DNA of 64,000 nucleotides from Ascochyta rabiei (GCF_004011695.2 NC_082424.1:186001-250000), one strand, 5' to 3'; shown: positions 35,591 to 48,800, numbered from the stretch's first letter. The notes: generated from the letters alone by a model not told the origin. Program-made: numbers and translations.

Positions 35591-38265
35591 CGCTTGCTCT
35601 TTTAGAAGAGCAGATACAGTAGGAACTGAGAGTCTCCCTGGATTTAAGACCTGCTGAGGGCGTGGTATGCGGTTGCTGTGAGGCTTGATAGGGTTTCCCA
35701 TTATTTGGTGAGATTTAACTGTGGATTGCAACCTTGCACTGGTCTTTGTTTATAGCTTTCCTTAAAAAGACTGTAAATGCCTAAAATTATCCGTGTCTAT
35801 GTGACGGAGAATGTGGAAACTGGAATTAAGAACTTAAAATTGGCCTATGCTATGTCTACGCTTTAATTGTTATTAAAGTTTGCATTCCTAAGTTTAAGAA
35901 AGCATTTGGATTTGGTTATCCTTCTAGAAAGAATACAATAAATACAAATTATTTGTTGGCCTTTCTATTAGAGGCGTGCAGCAAAGATTATTAATTTTTA
36001 TTAACATGCCTTGTCTCTTTGCACCACTCTGACCAAAGCGGCCAAATACAGATACTATCTCTAAACCCTTAAAGATAGGAACACCAACAGCTATACCTGC
36101 TTCGCTGTTGAGCTTTACACCTGGATTAGTGTGCACCCCCTCAGTATTTGTGAAGGTTAAAAATAATGATCAACTGCATATTGCTGATATCGCCGCGCAG
36201 CCAGCCGTCGAGCCTCCTGCAACTTTAATGCATAAAGGCACTGTGGTTGCAGTAGCCGATACGACAGGCACTAGAGATTTTGAAATTGTTTATTCCTTAC
36301 TTAATAATTCAAGCCTAAACTGCTGGCCATCTGAGGTTTATAATCGAAAAAGCACTATGTGGTTGTTGCCGCCGCAATTAAATTAGTCCTTGGCAATTGC
36401 TACACTGTTACAGTCGGAAATTTAATTATATAATACTACTTAAGAGATGTTGCATACAACTGAACAGCGTTGACTAGAAGCTGTTTAGAGAAGTAATTAA
36501 TTTGTAAACGATGCTTAAGGATGGGCTGCTGCGTACAACAACCTCTCTACAGCTCTAGGGAAGTGCGCAGAGGAGTATTCTCGTGTAGCAGCTAACAATG
36601 TTACTTTGAGAAACTAAATGCAATCCATTAAAGTAAGCACTTGAAAGCGCCTTTGGACTAAACTAACAATGAGCAGAATGATCCATACAATGCAACGTTT
36701 GGCTTAGAGGAACAAATTTGTATCCTACAAAGTTGTGAATTAGAGTCCTAAGCGGCCTAAGCAGCCCAAGCACTGTCTAGGACTTTGCGCATGAGCGGAT
36801 AGAGCGGCGATTCATCCTATTGTAAGCCGTGCTATGGTTTGGAATGCTTAGAAGGTCCTTATTTGCTAGAAGTTTAATCTGTAGTTGGCGTAATTTCAAG
36901 ATATATATGAATCCCCAAATGAAACACTATTAGACAGCTTTTAGAAAACTGCCCCCCTTGATTTTTTACTAAGTATTAGAGATTGGTGTTCTTCTCTTGC
37001 GGACATTGAATAAGCTTTCCTAGTCTGGAGAGTTGCTGTACTGATATCTGTCTAACTGTACATTGAACAATTGTATTCTACGCCAGCTTAGAGGCGGAAA
37101 ATAATGTTAACAAAACACTAGGTAAGCTGGAATGCACTGGAACATATCCTAAAGACCTTTTACACCCCAGTCTCTGATTTTTACTTAAGCCTTGCAACAA
37201 GTAGTTTTTATCTTTGCAGAACTGATTAGATCTTGAGGTGCGAGATAAATAGATGTGTAGCATAGTGTTTGTGTGGCCACGTTTAGTAAGAGACATACTT
37301 ACTATGTATCTTCACCTTAGGCTATTTCTAGCTTTTAGATCACATAAAATTGATATATTGATATGACAGGACTCTAATAAGGGAAGGTCCTATAATCTTA
37401 AAATATAGATTGATGAGACTTTACAATCAGCAGAAGCGATCTAAAATAGTGATGAAGTACGTCATCTATTGTGGCGGCGTAACTAGCCGCTGTAGGGAAC
37501 AATGGAAAGACTGCGCTGTATTGCTGTCTAGCTAGGAGAGTGCAATATATACCTGTCCCGAGACCAACTAAGCTAGGGCCGTCTGCCGTGGGTAGACGGT
37601 CCGATTGACACCCAATTGATACCGCAACATCTATCTTCCTTTGTTGAAGAGAGTTACAGAGTTCTTTGACGTTCTTCTTAAAATGCTGACGTAGATGGGG
37701 ATTCTGGAAGAGGTGGGTACGATATATCACCAGAGTTGCTAATTAGCCACTCCTAGTTATATAGCGGAGGAAGCTCTGGCGAGCATGCAGTAGATCGCAA
37801 AATTCTGACAAGGTCTTTCCTTGAGCCTCTATCTCTAATGATTATTGTTTTGATTTGCTGTAAGATTCGTTCTATGGACGCGTGCAAACGAGCGAGCGGA
37901 TTGACTGCCTAAGATGTTTTAATGGTGTGTTGGACTTTGTTGCAATTACAGACAGTGATAGTGAGACACATGATCTCAACTTAAAGTGGGCAAGCAATTC
38001 AGCAAATTGTATTAAACTTGAATAGAGATTGTGGATTATATATTGTTAGAGCACAGGGCAATATTTGTCTGGCTCTGGGTTTCTAAATATGAAAACCTAA
38101 AACCTAATGTATAATTATGCATTTGCCTTTATATGCAAGTTAATCTTAGGCAGAAATCCTGTGTTCATTTCTCTACAATCGCAGCTGTTTTACTAGATTC
38201 TGCCATTTAAAGGATTGTAGCAGATACTTGGACACGGTGAAAGGCTTAAGAATTGGCCAATCGCA
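35591..38265. other. no gene recognised
   Basis: Decayed sequence with open stretches of 60-110 codons on both strands (for example minus 35,924-36,136, plus 36,108-36,386, minus 37,398-37,730). The minus-strand stretch around 36,000-36,300 is Gly/Ala/Val-rich with small-residue patterns (GVKLNSEAGIAVGVP). I recognise no family. Confidence 0.35.
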
Positions 38266-38269
38266 TTTT

Positions 38270-38993
38270 CACGTGACATCTAACTTGGCTTGCGCAATTT
38301 GAGGCTTTGAAGCACTTCTACAGTACGCATACGTTTTGAGATGCTTGCCTGATTGATAGGGGTCTATTGAAAACGGGTCTCAGTATGAACGTCTGCCCTA
38401 GCATACACCAGCAAAGGCATGACGTTATTTGCTCCTGCAACTGCAGCAAGATAAAGAGTAGTATTTCCGTGATTGTCTTTGGCGTTTACATCTGCACCTG
38501 TTCTTATTAACAGAGACACTAGTTTAGCCCTGTTTCGCCCAGCTGCATAGTGCAATGGCGTTAATAAGCATGCGTCTGCTGGAGAAGTAGTTAACTGAGA
38601 TTCTTGCAGTCTCCGCAGTAAGGGTTTGACAAAGTTGGCTTGGCCAGATCTACAGATATAATGTAGCATTGTAACCCTATACTTGTCAGCGCGTATAACG
38701 TCCATAGCAGGGTCTGCTAAAAGTTATGAAAATGTTTAAAGTTGTCCCTGCATAACAGCCTATTCTAAGATTGATCTAGAGGCTCTATAGTTATACTAAA
38801 ATGACACTTCTTGCAGGCCCTTAGTTAATTTGTAGCTGCTATAATGCTCTTGCTCTCTTGTAAGTCTTGTTAGCTGTCTGTTTGCATGTGCGTAGAGTGT
38901 AGAGCAGGCTCTTCTAACATTTAGAACGTCTCTCGGCAGCAGTACTATAAATATGATCTTAAGTAACTTAGCTGGAAGGGCAGTTAATTGCAT
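38270..38993 (-). pseudogene. F-box + ankyrin-repeat protein, broken
   Basis: One minus-strand frame starts at ATG 38,993. Residues about 3-40 form an F-box (LPAKLLKIIFIVLLPRDVLN, then VRRACSTLYAHAN). After a short linker with four in-frame stops, three ankyrin repeats follow: YRVTMLHYICRSGQANFVKP, LLTPLHYAAGRNRAKLVSLL with GADVNAKD, and GNTTLYLAAVAGANNVMPLL. F-box proteins recruit substrates to SCF ubiquitin ligases and ankyrin repeats supply the binding surface. The frame is intact apart from TAG/TAA codons, so it was a normal gene before RIP. It lies about 3 kb inside the captain, a usual place for cargo. Confidence 0.8.
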
Positions 38994-39106
38994 TGTGATA
39001 TTTTGTAGACATGAATATTACGGCATTTAATGCGATTTTAAGTGGCAGCCTATTAACAGAAGCTTTAATGGCAGTATTTTAGTTTGATATCTTAAAATTG
39101 ACACTT

Positions 39107-39131
39107 AAAAAAAAAAAAAAAAAAAAAAAAA
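39107..39131 (+). repeat. poly-A run (25 A)
   Basis: Twenty-five consecutive adenines, preceded by TTGACACTT. It could be the tail of an old non-LTR insertion or a simple homopolymer. No LINE coding sequence was recognised immediately upstream. Confidence 0.85.
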
Positions 39132-40354
39132 CTCTATTGTAATTTAATAGTGATACAACAGCTTGAAGAGTGCAGTGTATGGGTAATAATAAAATCTATG
39201 TTTTTTAACGTTGTGGTCCTTCCAGGAGGTTATGGAGAAGACTAATAACGAAGTTGCTATGCAACTTTCCTGTACTTTCGCTAAATCTGTTAAACTTTAG
39301 GAATACTGTCTCTAAGCTTAATAGGTTTACGAGTAGGTTTCTGTTGGCCTCTAGACTAAACAGCTGCTTGGTAAGGTTACAATCTATATGTAAGATCCTC
39401 CTATTATAATTGTTGTATGTTGATATATAAGTTTGTACGTAGATCTGTAGAAGAGTGTTAAGAAAGGGAATCTAACTAGGTAAATGATTTGGCATTGTAC
39501 CAGCGAGGTAAGGAGCACATAGGACCCACCGAGAAAAATCCGCAATTTGCTTGGCAATTAAGGTGTCGAATTGTGCGTGAAGCTCTGTTAGATTAAGATC
39601 GTCCGGCACAAAGCCATGTTCTGGACTCTTGCGATAGTTGCGTACCAGGGTTGGACGACCGTTTAAATGAATTAAAGAATCTGAAACAACTATAAAAAGG
39701 TAGAAATGCTGTTTGCAAACTGGGGTACAAAGCTCTAGGTTTCTGAGCCTGTCTTAAAGTTTGTTAATGTCTAAACTGAGGATTCTGACTGTAAGACCGG
39801 CATTGGCCATCTAAGATATAATAGACGAGTCCTTAAAGACGTTATTAATAAGTTGGAGGTACCTCTTGTGCTCCTATTGTGAAAGCTTGCACCTAACAGC
39901 TTTTGCAAACATTAAGATCTTAGATAGACGGAGCAGAGAGAGCAAAATTCTGCGAAAAGGCTTAATGCAGACAAAGAGATCTTGGACTTGTGTTATAACG
40001 TTATAAGATTCATTTAGAGGACTTAGGTAGTTAGCAGGTAAACGATATTTCTGTACAATGACACGTGGTCCGTGCAATAAGTTACTACTCTAGCACTGGG
40101 ATTCTAAAAACGGTTTTGGACACTCAGCATTTTCGAATAAGACGAACTTGAGTGTGGACTTATCTTTCAGTCTTTTAATCTACGAATACTCTTTTAAGTC
40201 TCAAAAAAACCAAGAACATGACTCTAGGGCCAGGTGACCTAAACATATGCTAGAAGTAAAATAGTCTTTCTATATCAGCCTTTAAGTGGCTTATACTAGT
40301 TAATGTTAATGGATAAGTAGGACTAAGTATCCTAATTTTCCCTAGGATTGCTTT
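39132..40354. other. no gene recognised
   Basis: Decayed sequence between the poly-A run and the TPR array. A 67-codon minus-strand open stretch (39,874-40,077) has no recognisable motif. Confidence 0.35.
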
Positions 40355-41182
40355 CTAGAGTACATCTTGTAACTGTTTCCGCTTCCTACTTTGCTTGAGA
40401 AGGAAAGCTACATTTGTCATACTTGTCAGTGTAGCAGGGTGATCAGCACTAAGAGTACCGCGAAGACCTCGCAATGCCTGTCTACCTAGCTTACTAGCTT
40501 CTCTGGTGTTTCCCTGTTGCTGCAGTACCAGAGCGAGATTTACAGCGCTCTTCTACGTATCAACGTGCTGCTTTCCTAGAACCTTTTTGCTTCCTTCCAG
40601 CGCTTGTTGACCTAGGGTTTCTGCCTCTTTATATAAACCCTGATAGTACAGTAAGAGCGCCAGGTTACTGAAACTAGTGAGTGTTGAAGGGTGTTGTCGT
40701 CTGAGGGTTTTCTGGAAGCCTTTAAGAGCGCGCCTGTTTATAAGCTCCGCTTCTTTATATTTGCCCTGGCTTGTTAATATTCCTGCTGTTATTTCAGCTG
40801 TTACTAGGGTTAGTTCGTTATTAGGGCCAAGCGCTCCTTCTCTCAGCCTGAGTGCTTTAAAGACGAGGGTCTGAGCCTCTTCATGATCTCCTTGTCTCTA
40901 AAGATACCATGCAGTGTTTGTTAAGATTTGCCCCTAGGCTGCTGAAATATTAACAGTAAACTGGTAAAGGCATCTCTTCTGATACAACGACTGAACAAAG
41001 GGGAGTAGATGCTCGCAGTGCCCCTAATTTTTAAATTCTCCTGTTAGGTATATCTTTGCTAAGAGCTGTATAACATGCTTATATTAATTGTATGTTACTG
41101 CATTAGCGTACTGAGTAATGTTTCCTTTATATAAATCTGAATAAATGTCCCTCTGTTCTGGCAGACTGACTTTGTGATACAT
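40355..41182 (-). pseudogene. NLR-type tetratricopeptide (kinesin-light-chain-like) repeat array, broken
   Basis: Minus-strand frame ending at TAG 40,355. Successive about 42-residue TPR units: QGDHEEAQTLVFKALRLREG with LGPNNELTLVTAEITAGIL, QGKYKEAELINRRALKGFQK with HPSTLTSFSNLALLLYYQG, LYKEAETLGQQALEGSKKVL, and QGNTREASKLGRQALRGLRG with ADHPATLTSMTNVAFLL. The segment before them (HVIQLLAKIYLTGEFKN) matches the helical region that precedes TPRs in fungal NACHT/NB-ARC-TPR receptors. The nucleotide-binding domain itself was not recognised in the 960 bp of decayed DNA to the right, so calling it NLR rests on the repeat type and its position beside the captain. NLR receptors act in fungal self/non-self recognition. 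Confidence 0.72.
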
Positions 41183-42144
41183 AGTTGAATATACAGGGCG
41201 TTGTTTGTTTTTCTAGAAAAGGTATTAAACTCTTTGCAAAGCTACCCTAACAGTGTCTAGCATAGCGAAGGTGATTGACAAGACTTAGGGCTCACTAAGA
41301 TAGCTTTGAACTCGATGTTTGCCACTATTTGCCTTAGAAACGGCTTGAGCTGAGTTAAGTGTGCGTTTAGATGTGCGCGCTATTTAGTAATTCTAATAAA
41401 CATCCTTACAGAGCTTTTTGTTTTTTAATTTCTACAAACAATATCTAAAGACCCAGCATTAAGCTCTTCTAATAATGCAAGATAGCTTCTTATAATATTA
41501 AAACACTATTAGCAGGTCCTAACTGTACACATATATCAATTCTCTAAAAAAATTCCTGCTAAATTATGCGTGCTTACTTTGCTAAACCTCTAATACATTC
41601 ATACTCTCGTGGTCTGACACAGCTTGAAGGCATTTATTTAGTTCTTTTTAAGACGCACGCTCAGCACTGCTCTTGCTGCTTAAGGCTTTCTAATGGCATC
41701 CTGCCATCTTCTTGCAGACAGGGTTAGGCACTTGTTTCCCTGATCTTCTTGTGTTTCTATAAAGACAGGAACGGCATTATTTTCAGCACCGAAAATGAGC
41801 TAGAGCGTCTAGTTAGGGTAGAATTGCAAAGTTATAGGACTACTGTAGCAGCACTACTAGATCTCTAGTACTATTAATATGATGAAACACGTTTAGGAGG
41901 CAATATAAAGGTAGCAGAGGCAAGGCTTTGTAGATAAGAAGATGCTGGTCACTTAAGTCGTGATCTTTAGCAAGGCCCAAAGCACTGAAATGGGGGGTAC
42001 AGAGTCACATTTGCAGTACTAAGGTGCTAATAGGTGGGACAGTAGCGGTGATCATCAGGGATAATAGCAACAGGAATAGGTTGAGTTTCTGGATCTGGTT
42101 GATTGACTAGGAAAATATAATATCCCAGGCTTCCTTGTCTATAT
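41183..42144. other. no gene recognised (space for an NLR N-terminus)
   Basis: Strongly decayed sequence between the captain's zinc fingers and the TPR array. It is about the right size for a nucleotide-binding domain, but no P-loop or other motif was readable. Confidence 0.3.
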
Positions 42145-44050
42145 CTATTCTTGCGATTCTAGTTCTTCTGAAATGGTGACTCCGACTCCGCACATCTGGA
42201 TGTAGTGCCTCTTCTGGAGATGAGCCCGTAGGCGATCCTTGGATCCAGCTGTCACACTACAGCCCTTGGCCGGGCATTTCTGGTGACCTTCTACCTTTTT
42301 CTTCATGTGCACACTATTAATATGAGTTTTTAGATGCTAAGGATCTGTGAAACGTCTCTCTTTATAGATCAAACCGGCTCCATATGGACAGCGACCCTTA
42401 GAGATAACCAGGTTCCGCTACAGTATCACACCGTAGATTCTGTTATGTTCTAGGTTAAGGTCTAGACACATGTGGCCCCTAATTAGACAGTTGTTAATAA
42501 ACATAGCGCATTGCACGCAGAAGGTTACAGAGTATATAATCTGGTGACACTCTAACACATGCCTTACGCAGTAACAGTGGTTCTTTAAATTCCCTTTGCT
42601 GTACAACTTCCTAAAGCAGTAAGGGCACCTGCGGTTCTCTTGTGGTGACAAAACAGGGTCTGGATACTAGGCTCGGTATGGTTTGGGGCTGGCAAGGCCT
42701 ACTAAAGGCTTGACGCACTCTCTAAGAGAAGCAGTCTTGGCAGTCTACAGAGTTTCTAAGACGCGCGCATAAAGAGGACTGTACTTCAGCATCTGTTTAA
42801 AGACTGCTAAAGATTGCGGGAGCTGGAGAAGTGATACAGATCCTTAATTGTTGCAATCTTGTGCGTCTAAGTCTAATATACTTTTAGAAGGCATATGCAT
42901 CTTTCTAACGCTTGCGTTATACTTGTTGCGCGCCATAATGTGCTGTAGCTTTCTAGCTTTTAGGTATATTACTCTATCCGTAGGTAGTTGCATGCTAGAT
43001 TTGGCTTTCTCTAAAGCGCTCTTAGAGACAACGCTACCTATGCCTATTTGCGTTCCTGACAGCTTAGGGGCGCTGAAGTTACAAGTGACAGTAATGCTCT
43101 AAGTGAATTGTGTATGTAAGGCGTCTTTAGGTTTTCTGTAGGCTATACTCTAGCTATTAACGCTAATAATTGGCGCTGCATAAGCATGCCAGACGCGGTC
43201 GCCCTTGTGGCCTAGGGCTTCTTTAGTGCTTTTAGAGCTCGCAGTAGCTAAAGTAGACATGTTAGATCCTTTGCAATAAGTTGTCTGTATCTCTTACCTT
43301 CTATGTTGTTAGCAACACCTTGTCTGAATAAATAAGCTGTGACAGGTTCCGTATAGCCCGCATCTAGGCAGACCTGTTCTAGCATTGAATTGACAGACAT
43401 AGCACTCCAGATCTCTTAGGGATGGGTTTGCCTACTAGGCTTTATCTTACAAAGGATAGGCACGTCTTTTATCTCCGCTTTTATCGCAAAAACCTTAGAG
43501 CCAGCTGTGGGTGGAACCTAGCGGTTGTTGAGACTTTCTAGGGAGACGTTGTCTACAAAGATATCATCTGCTAATGCAAGGGCTAAGAACTTTCTCACAG
43601 GGCACCTAAAGCGCTCTCTTAGGTTTGTCTCCTCTTTTAACGTGATTGTTTTACTATGCAAGGTCAGTTACACAGGTATTGTTGCTTCTAACAATACTTA
43701 TATCTTGCTTGCATTATCCCTGTTGAACTTGTAGTTCTGTAGTTTAATCTTGATTTCGTACGTAAGCTCACTCCTTCTCCTAACAAGGCTGAATGTAACA
43801 TCGCTGTAGTGCACACCTTCGTTAGAACCGCGGTAAGTTGACAACTTAGTGAATTCCCTAGTTCAAAGACCCCAGATGCAGGTAACATGAAGCCAGAACG
43901 AGAACTGCACTATTATTTGTGGAGAGGCGTAGGTTCGCTCGCTACAGTTCTAGAGGTAGAATAGTATTTTATTAGCATTGGGGGCGTATGCTATAGCTTG
44001 GGTTCTTAAAGAAGTTAAGGCACCCTTAGATTTAAGGGTGGTATTAATAA
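42145..44050 (-). pseudogene. DUF3435 tyrosine recombinase ('captain'-type) with C2H2 fingers, broken
   Basis: Read leftward: YRGSNEGVHYSDVTFSLVRR (about 43,800), then CPVRKFLALALADDIFVDN (about 43,580), SMLEQVCLDAGYTEPVTAYL and FRQGVANNIEG (region of the catalytic Arg; about 43,350), EALGHKGDRVWHAYAAPI (HxxR/Tyr region; about 43,210), then a helical linker and C2H2-type fingers: CPYCFRKLYSKGNLKNHC (42,580-42,630) and CPAKGCSVTAGSKDRLRAHL (about 42,270). This is the domain order of fungal DUF3435 proteins, which include the Starship captains that catalyse excision and integration. Stops and changed catalytic residues make it inactive. Its reading direction, away from the nearby euchromatin boundary, matches the 5'-end captain of a Starship extending leftward. 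The gypsy element lies about 200 bp upstream and may have separated the domain from its 5' exon or promoter. Confidence 0.8.
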
Positions 44051-44248
44051 ACTAAATTAGAAATTAGTGATGGTTAGTTGTATGTTCTGTCTACTTAGGA
44101 CTTTACCTCTTTTATGTCCGCAAACTCTTTCCTAGACCAAATTCTGTCTGTTTCTTGTGTATTCTGTCTCGCAATCTGGTAGAACTCCTTCCTAAGCGTC
44201 TGAATTGTGATCTTGTTTCTGTTAATTCTGCCTTTCCTAGTATGTACC

Positions 44249-44441
44249 TGTCACGGGTGTTCTCCCTACAACAGGGGATACCTCGGACAGACCCCGGGCC
44301 AAGCCCGGAGACCCACCGACCAGTATATAATATCCACACACCTGAAGACTCATCCATTAAGGATTCGTCTTATCTCTCAATATCACCTATTATTTCATCC
44401 CATATCGCTCTGCTCTATTGCCTGCCTACAGTGCCCTTACA
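44249..44441 (+). repeat. 5' LTR (193 bp)
   Basis: Starts TGTCACGGGTGTTCTCCC and ends CAGTGCCCTTACA. It contains a TATATAA promoter-like motif near 44,323. It matches the 3' LTR except at three positions. Confidence 0.95.
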
Positions 44442-44520
44442 ATTCGAATCCTTCATACTTCCTCTCGGAACAGGCAGCCAATTGGCAGCAGAGAGACGGG
44501 AAAAAACTCAGCCATCAGCA

Positions 44521-45813
44521 ATGGCTGGAGGACAACGCAACCTCCGCTCAACCACTAGCGACGTGGAGGAGTTGCCCCCTCGCGACGACCTCGGTCAGGA
44601 GCCAGATGCGCAACGCCGCGACGACGCGCCCAGGGTATCGCCGGCACCCATGGAGCCACCGCTCAACCCTCACATCAGGGGCGGGTCAGCCACCACGGCG
44701 GCAGGCATCGCGACGCCAGACGTCCCAACGCCACGCGTCACACAAATGGAGTCGCTACAGGCTTCCATCCCGTTGTTGCTGGAGGCACTCAACGAGGCAG
44801 AATTGTCCGGCGCCCCCGAACGAGAAATTAAAATCCGGCAGCGGCAATTCAACCGGGTAGTGGAGACCCTGCAGCGGACGCACGTCGGACCCACGCCGGG
44901 TAGCCACCGCCCAGCGTTCGACGAGGCAGGCAAGATAATGCGAGTCCTCAACAACGTCCAACCTAAGCCAAAACTTGGGACGGATAACAAGCCTCCATCG
45001 ACCCAGCAGGTGGACCAGTGGATTAAGGACATAGACACGGCGTTCCAGTACGCTCAAGTAGTCGAAGACTCCGTGACCCGCACCTATTAGATTATAGGCA
45101 CTATCCACTATAGTGTCCATTGAGAATTGATCCAACAACGTATCAACAAGGGATCAATCCGAACCTGGGCTAACCTCCGCGCAGAGGAGGAGCAGCTTGT
45201 ACAAGACCCAGTCTTCACTCGGTACGAGAACTACGATAAGTACTTCAACTATGAGTGGAAGGCCGACGATTCCGTCAACACCTTCCTAATAAAGTTGAAC
45301 AAGCGGGAGTCTCTACTGCCCCGCAACTTCGCTAAGTTTGACGACGGCACGGATGACTATAAGTTCAAGATAGCGTTTGTATGGAGCCTTACTCCCCACA
45401 AACTCCGACGTGAGATCCAGCGCAATGGCAGCCTGGAACACATCACTGAGTGGATAGAGTTTGAACGGGCCCTCCGTAACGCAGAGACCGCAACAGTCCC
45501 CTTGAACTCAAGCCTCCGGGCTGAAGGCAGCGGTCGAAACAAAAGACCTCACTCTTCTCCTAATAGGGGAGGATTTAAAAGGCACCACAGCCAGGCCTCG
45601 ACCCCCTCCGGGAGCGACGCCGGAAAGCAGCCGGGAGACTCCCGGCCAGCAACCAATAACGCTAATTTGTCAGGCGGCAAGGGGTCCCATAGGGGCAATT
45701 ACCACCAACAATCTAATAGGGGTGGTTATCATCAGCAACGGGGCCATTAGAGAGGCCGCGGAGGTGGCAACCAACAGTCCAGTGGAAGCAACCAGGGAAA
45801 TGGGAAGCCCTAG
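44521..45813 (+). pseudogene. gypsy gag
   Basis: Starts at ATG 44,521. The N-terminal part is Arg/Pro-rich and probably disordered. The retrotransposon gag core is at about 45,230-45,500 (YEWKADDSVNTFLIKLNKRE, then HKLRREIQRNGS and ITEWIEFERAL). The C-terminal Gly/Asn/Gln/Arg-rich tail has no CCHC knuckle that I can see. In-frame TAG at 45,088 and TGA at 45,121, and TAG codons near 45,750 and 45,811, interrupt it. pol follows in the -1 frame, so a programmed -1 shift or a separate ORF is likely in the active relative. Confidence 0.88.
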
Positions 45814-48800
45814 TCGCCAACCTTTCCCACCTACGACTGGGGCCGGAAACCAAAGGGAAGCAGACCCGCATAGCGGTCACTGTCCAGCTAATTAACTCTA
45901 AGGGCAACCCTAAAACTCTCCGGGCCCTGTACGACTCAGGCTCGGAACTAAACCTCATCGCCGCACAGGTAGCCATAGACCTAGGACTCAACCTGGCAGG
46001 GACTGACCAGCGACCGAACGCGGTAGTCCTAGACGATACAAAGCTGTCGTTGATTAAGCAGTACCAGTTAACGATGGTCTGCCACGACAGCAAGGGAACA
46101 CCCAAAACAGTTAGGCCAACCAAATTCTGGTCTACACTATTTGTCGGGTACGACCTAGTATTGGGGTATCCATGGCTGGCTGAGGCAGACCCATGTATCC
46201 GTTTCTCCACAGGAACCTACGAGTGGTTCACTGACGACGTCGAGAGAGTCCAGCTGGTGACCGCCGAACAATTGTTCAGTGATCTGGAGCCAGGCGAGCA
46301 GCCATACCTGCTACAGCCCGAGAGTCTGGGCATGGGTGGTCCAGCGGACGTCCATCGGACGGACGCCGGACAGACGCCGGACGCGCCCCTCGCCGAATGG
46401 TCAAGGATTATGGCAGTGGGAATCGACGGCGGCCCCATCCCAGAAGATGACGCCCCAGATATAGAGGAGCTTAAGTATGTGCCAGAGCACCTCCATCACA
46501 AGTGGTTTGCCTTCAGCAAACGGCAGACGAGTGTGTTGGCACCACACCGGGAGTATGATCACTCCATAGATATCAAGGCTGGTGCCAAGGTTCCTAACCT
46601 CCCGATCTATAACCTGTCCCGCCGAGAGCTGGATATACTCCGGGAATACCTCGAGGCGGCACAGGAGAAGGGCTGGATCCGCCCAAGCAAGTCGCCGGCG
46701 GGAGCCCCCATCCTGTTCGTCCCCAAACCTGATGGTACTATGAGACTGTGCGTCGATTACTGGGGATTAAACAAGATAACCATCAAGAACCGGTATCCTA
46801 TCCCACTGGTGAGCGAAATGATGGATCGACTGTCGAAAGCGAAGGTCTTCACTAAGCTAGATCTACGTGACGCCTATCACAGGCTCCAGATCAAGGAGGG
46901 CGATGAGTGGAAGACCGCGTTCAAGACGCGATACGGTCATTTCGAATACCTGGTTATGCCGTTCGGGCTGGCCAACGCACTAGCCACGTTCCAATCCTAT
47001 ATCCACCAAGCCCTGGGAGGCTTACTGGATAGGATCTGCGTGGTGTACCTGGACGACATCCTTATCTATTCCCAGAACGAGGAGGACCACGACAAGCACG
47101 TCAAGGAGGTCCTAGATCGTCTGGTTGAGTGGGGGATGTTCGCGAAGGCAAGCAAATGCGTCTTCTCCAGTAAATCAGTAGAGTTTCTAGGATTCGTTAT
47201 TACCCCAGACGGTGTGGTAATAGACCCTAAGAGGGTCCGTACTATCACCAAATGGCCCAAACCATCCAGTTATAAGGATATTCAAGTGTTCTTAGGCTTT
47301 GCCAACTTTTATCGGCGATTTATATTCAACTATTTAGGAATTGTCTGGCCGCTCATCGACCATATGACGGCCGCCCAGCGCCCGGAGGAGGACCGGGGGG
47401 TCCCCGGTCAAGAAGAGGGGGGGGCGAAACCGAAGAAGAGTTAGAAGGGACCAACAAAATGGTATAAACTATAGCACTGGCCAGAGGAAGCTTGCACGGC
47501 GTTCCTTACAATCAGGGAGAAGTTCACAGGGGCCCCAGTGCTTCAGCACTTTGACCCGAACAAGCCTATTATTGTCCTTACCGACGCGTCAGATTTCGCC
47601 ATGGCAGCCATCCTGTTGCAACCCCAAACGTCCGACCTGGCCACAGAGCTTCACTGGAAGCCTGTGGCGTATTAGAGCCGGAAGTTCACGGGCCCATCCA
47701 TCAGATGGCACACCCACGATAAAGAACTGTCCGCAATCGTCGAAGCCTTTAGGCAATGGAGACACTATCTCAAACACGCCCCGGCAACAATCAGAGTACT
47801 CTCAGATCACAACAACCTGAGGTACTTCATGACAACAAAGGAGCTCTCTCCTAAACAAGCCCGATGGGCGGAGGAGCTGGCAAGATTCGACTTTGAAGTC
47901 GAATACAAGCCGGGACCTGAAAACGCGGCGGACGGCCCATTGAGGCGTCCAGATTACGCACAAGGTCTCAAGGTTAGAGAACAGCAGGCCCTGCGGGACG
48001 CCATGCTACCCACCTTACAACAGAAGCTTCAGATCTGGACAATTCGCAAGTCCAGGGCTTAACACGATGCACAGGCAACATCTGGGCTTAACGTGCCCGT
48101 GGCAGACCCAGCAGGGGTCCGGCAACCACCCGAAGTCGTCCCTGAGGAATTCTACCGGCATCAGGTCGGCCATAGAGATTCGTCTCCCACGGATCCCGAT
48201 CCTCCATCCATTAACCAAAGTCAGGATCGGCCCGTTACCGAAGCCAGGGGACCGAACTTTGACGTCGCAGAAGCTCTCCTTCGTAGCCTAGACGGCAGAG
48301 TCAGTGCCCCTACAAACCTTGCGAACGAAGCCGCGCAAGGAGATTCCGCTTTTGCCCTAGATACACCAGCAATCCTAGCGGATTTCGTCAAGCAGGTCCA
48401 GCAACGGGACGTACTATACCCCGGAAAGCTGTCGCTAACGACCGGGACAGATGGCGGAGCGAAGAAGGCACAACACCACTGGGAGGTTGACCCCAGTGGG
48501 ACCTTACGCAGGAGTGGGAAAGTTTAGATTCCTAATAATATCACTCTGCGCCACACTATCCTATTAAGGAATCACGATGACCCTATAGGAGGTCACTACG
48601 GCGTAGATAAGACCGCCGAAGTACTTAAGAAGAAGTACCATTGGCCAGGGCTGATGAAGGACGTACATCACTACATCCGAAGGTGTCCCACGTGCCAACT
48701 CCACAAAATCAGGAGGCACAAGCTGTGGGGCTTACTCACACCACTTCCAGTCCCTGATACTGCCTGGCGGCACTTCTCCCTTGACTTTGTGACAGACCTA

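Noticed and set aside
1..44240. Possible alternative genetic code (TAA/TAG read as glutamine), suggested by many in-frame TAR codons at Gln positions
   Set aside because: RIP explains it better. The transposase also shows G-to-A changes (Asp to Asn, Glu to Lys, Met to Ile) and Trp-to-stop at conserved sites, so both strands were mutated, and some genes still end at ordinary TAA/TAG stops.
44207..44860. 217-codon ORF starting upstream of gag
   Set aside because: It begins before the LTR and runs out of frame with gag; a shadow of the LTR and gag sequence.
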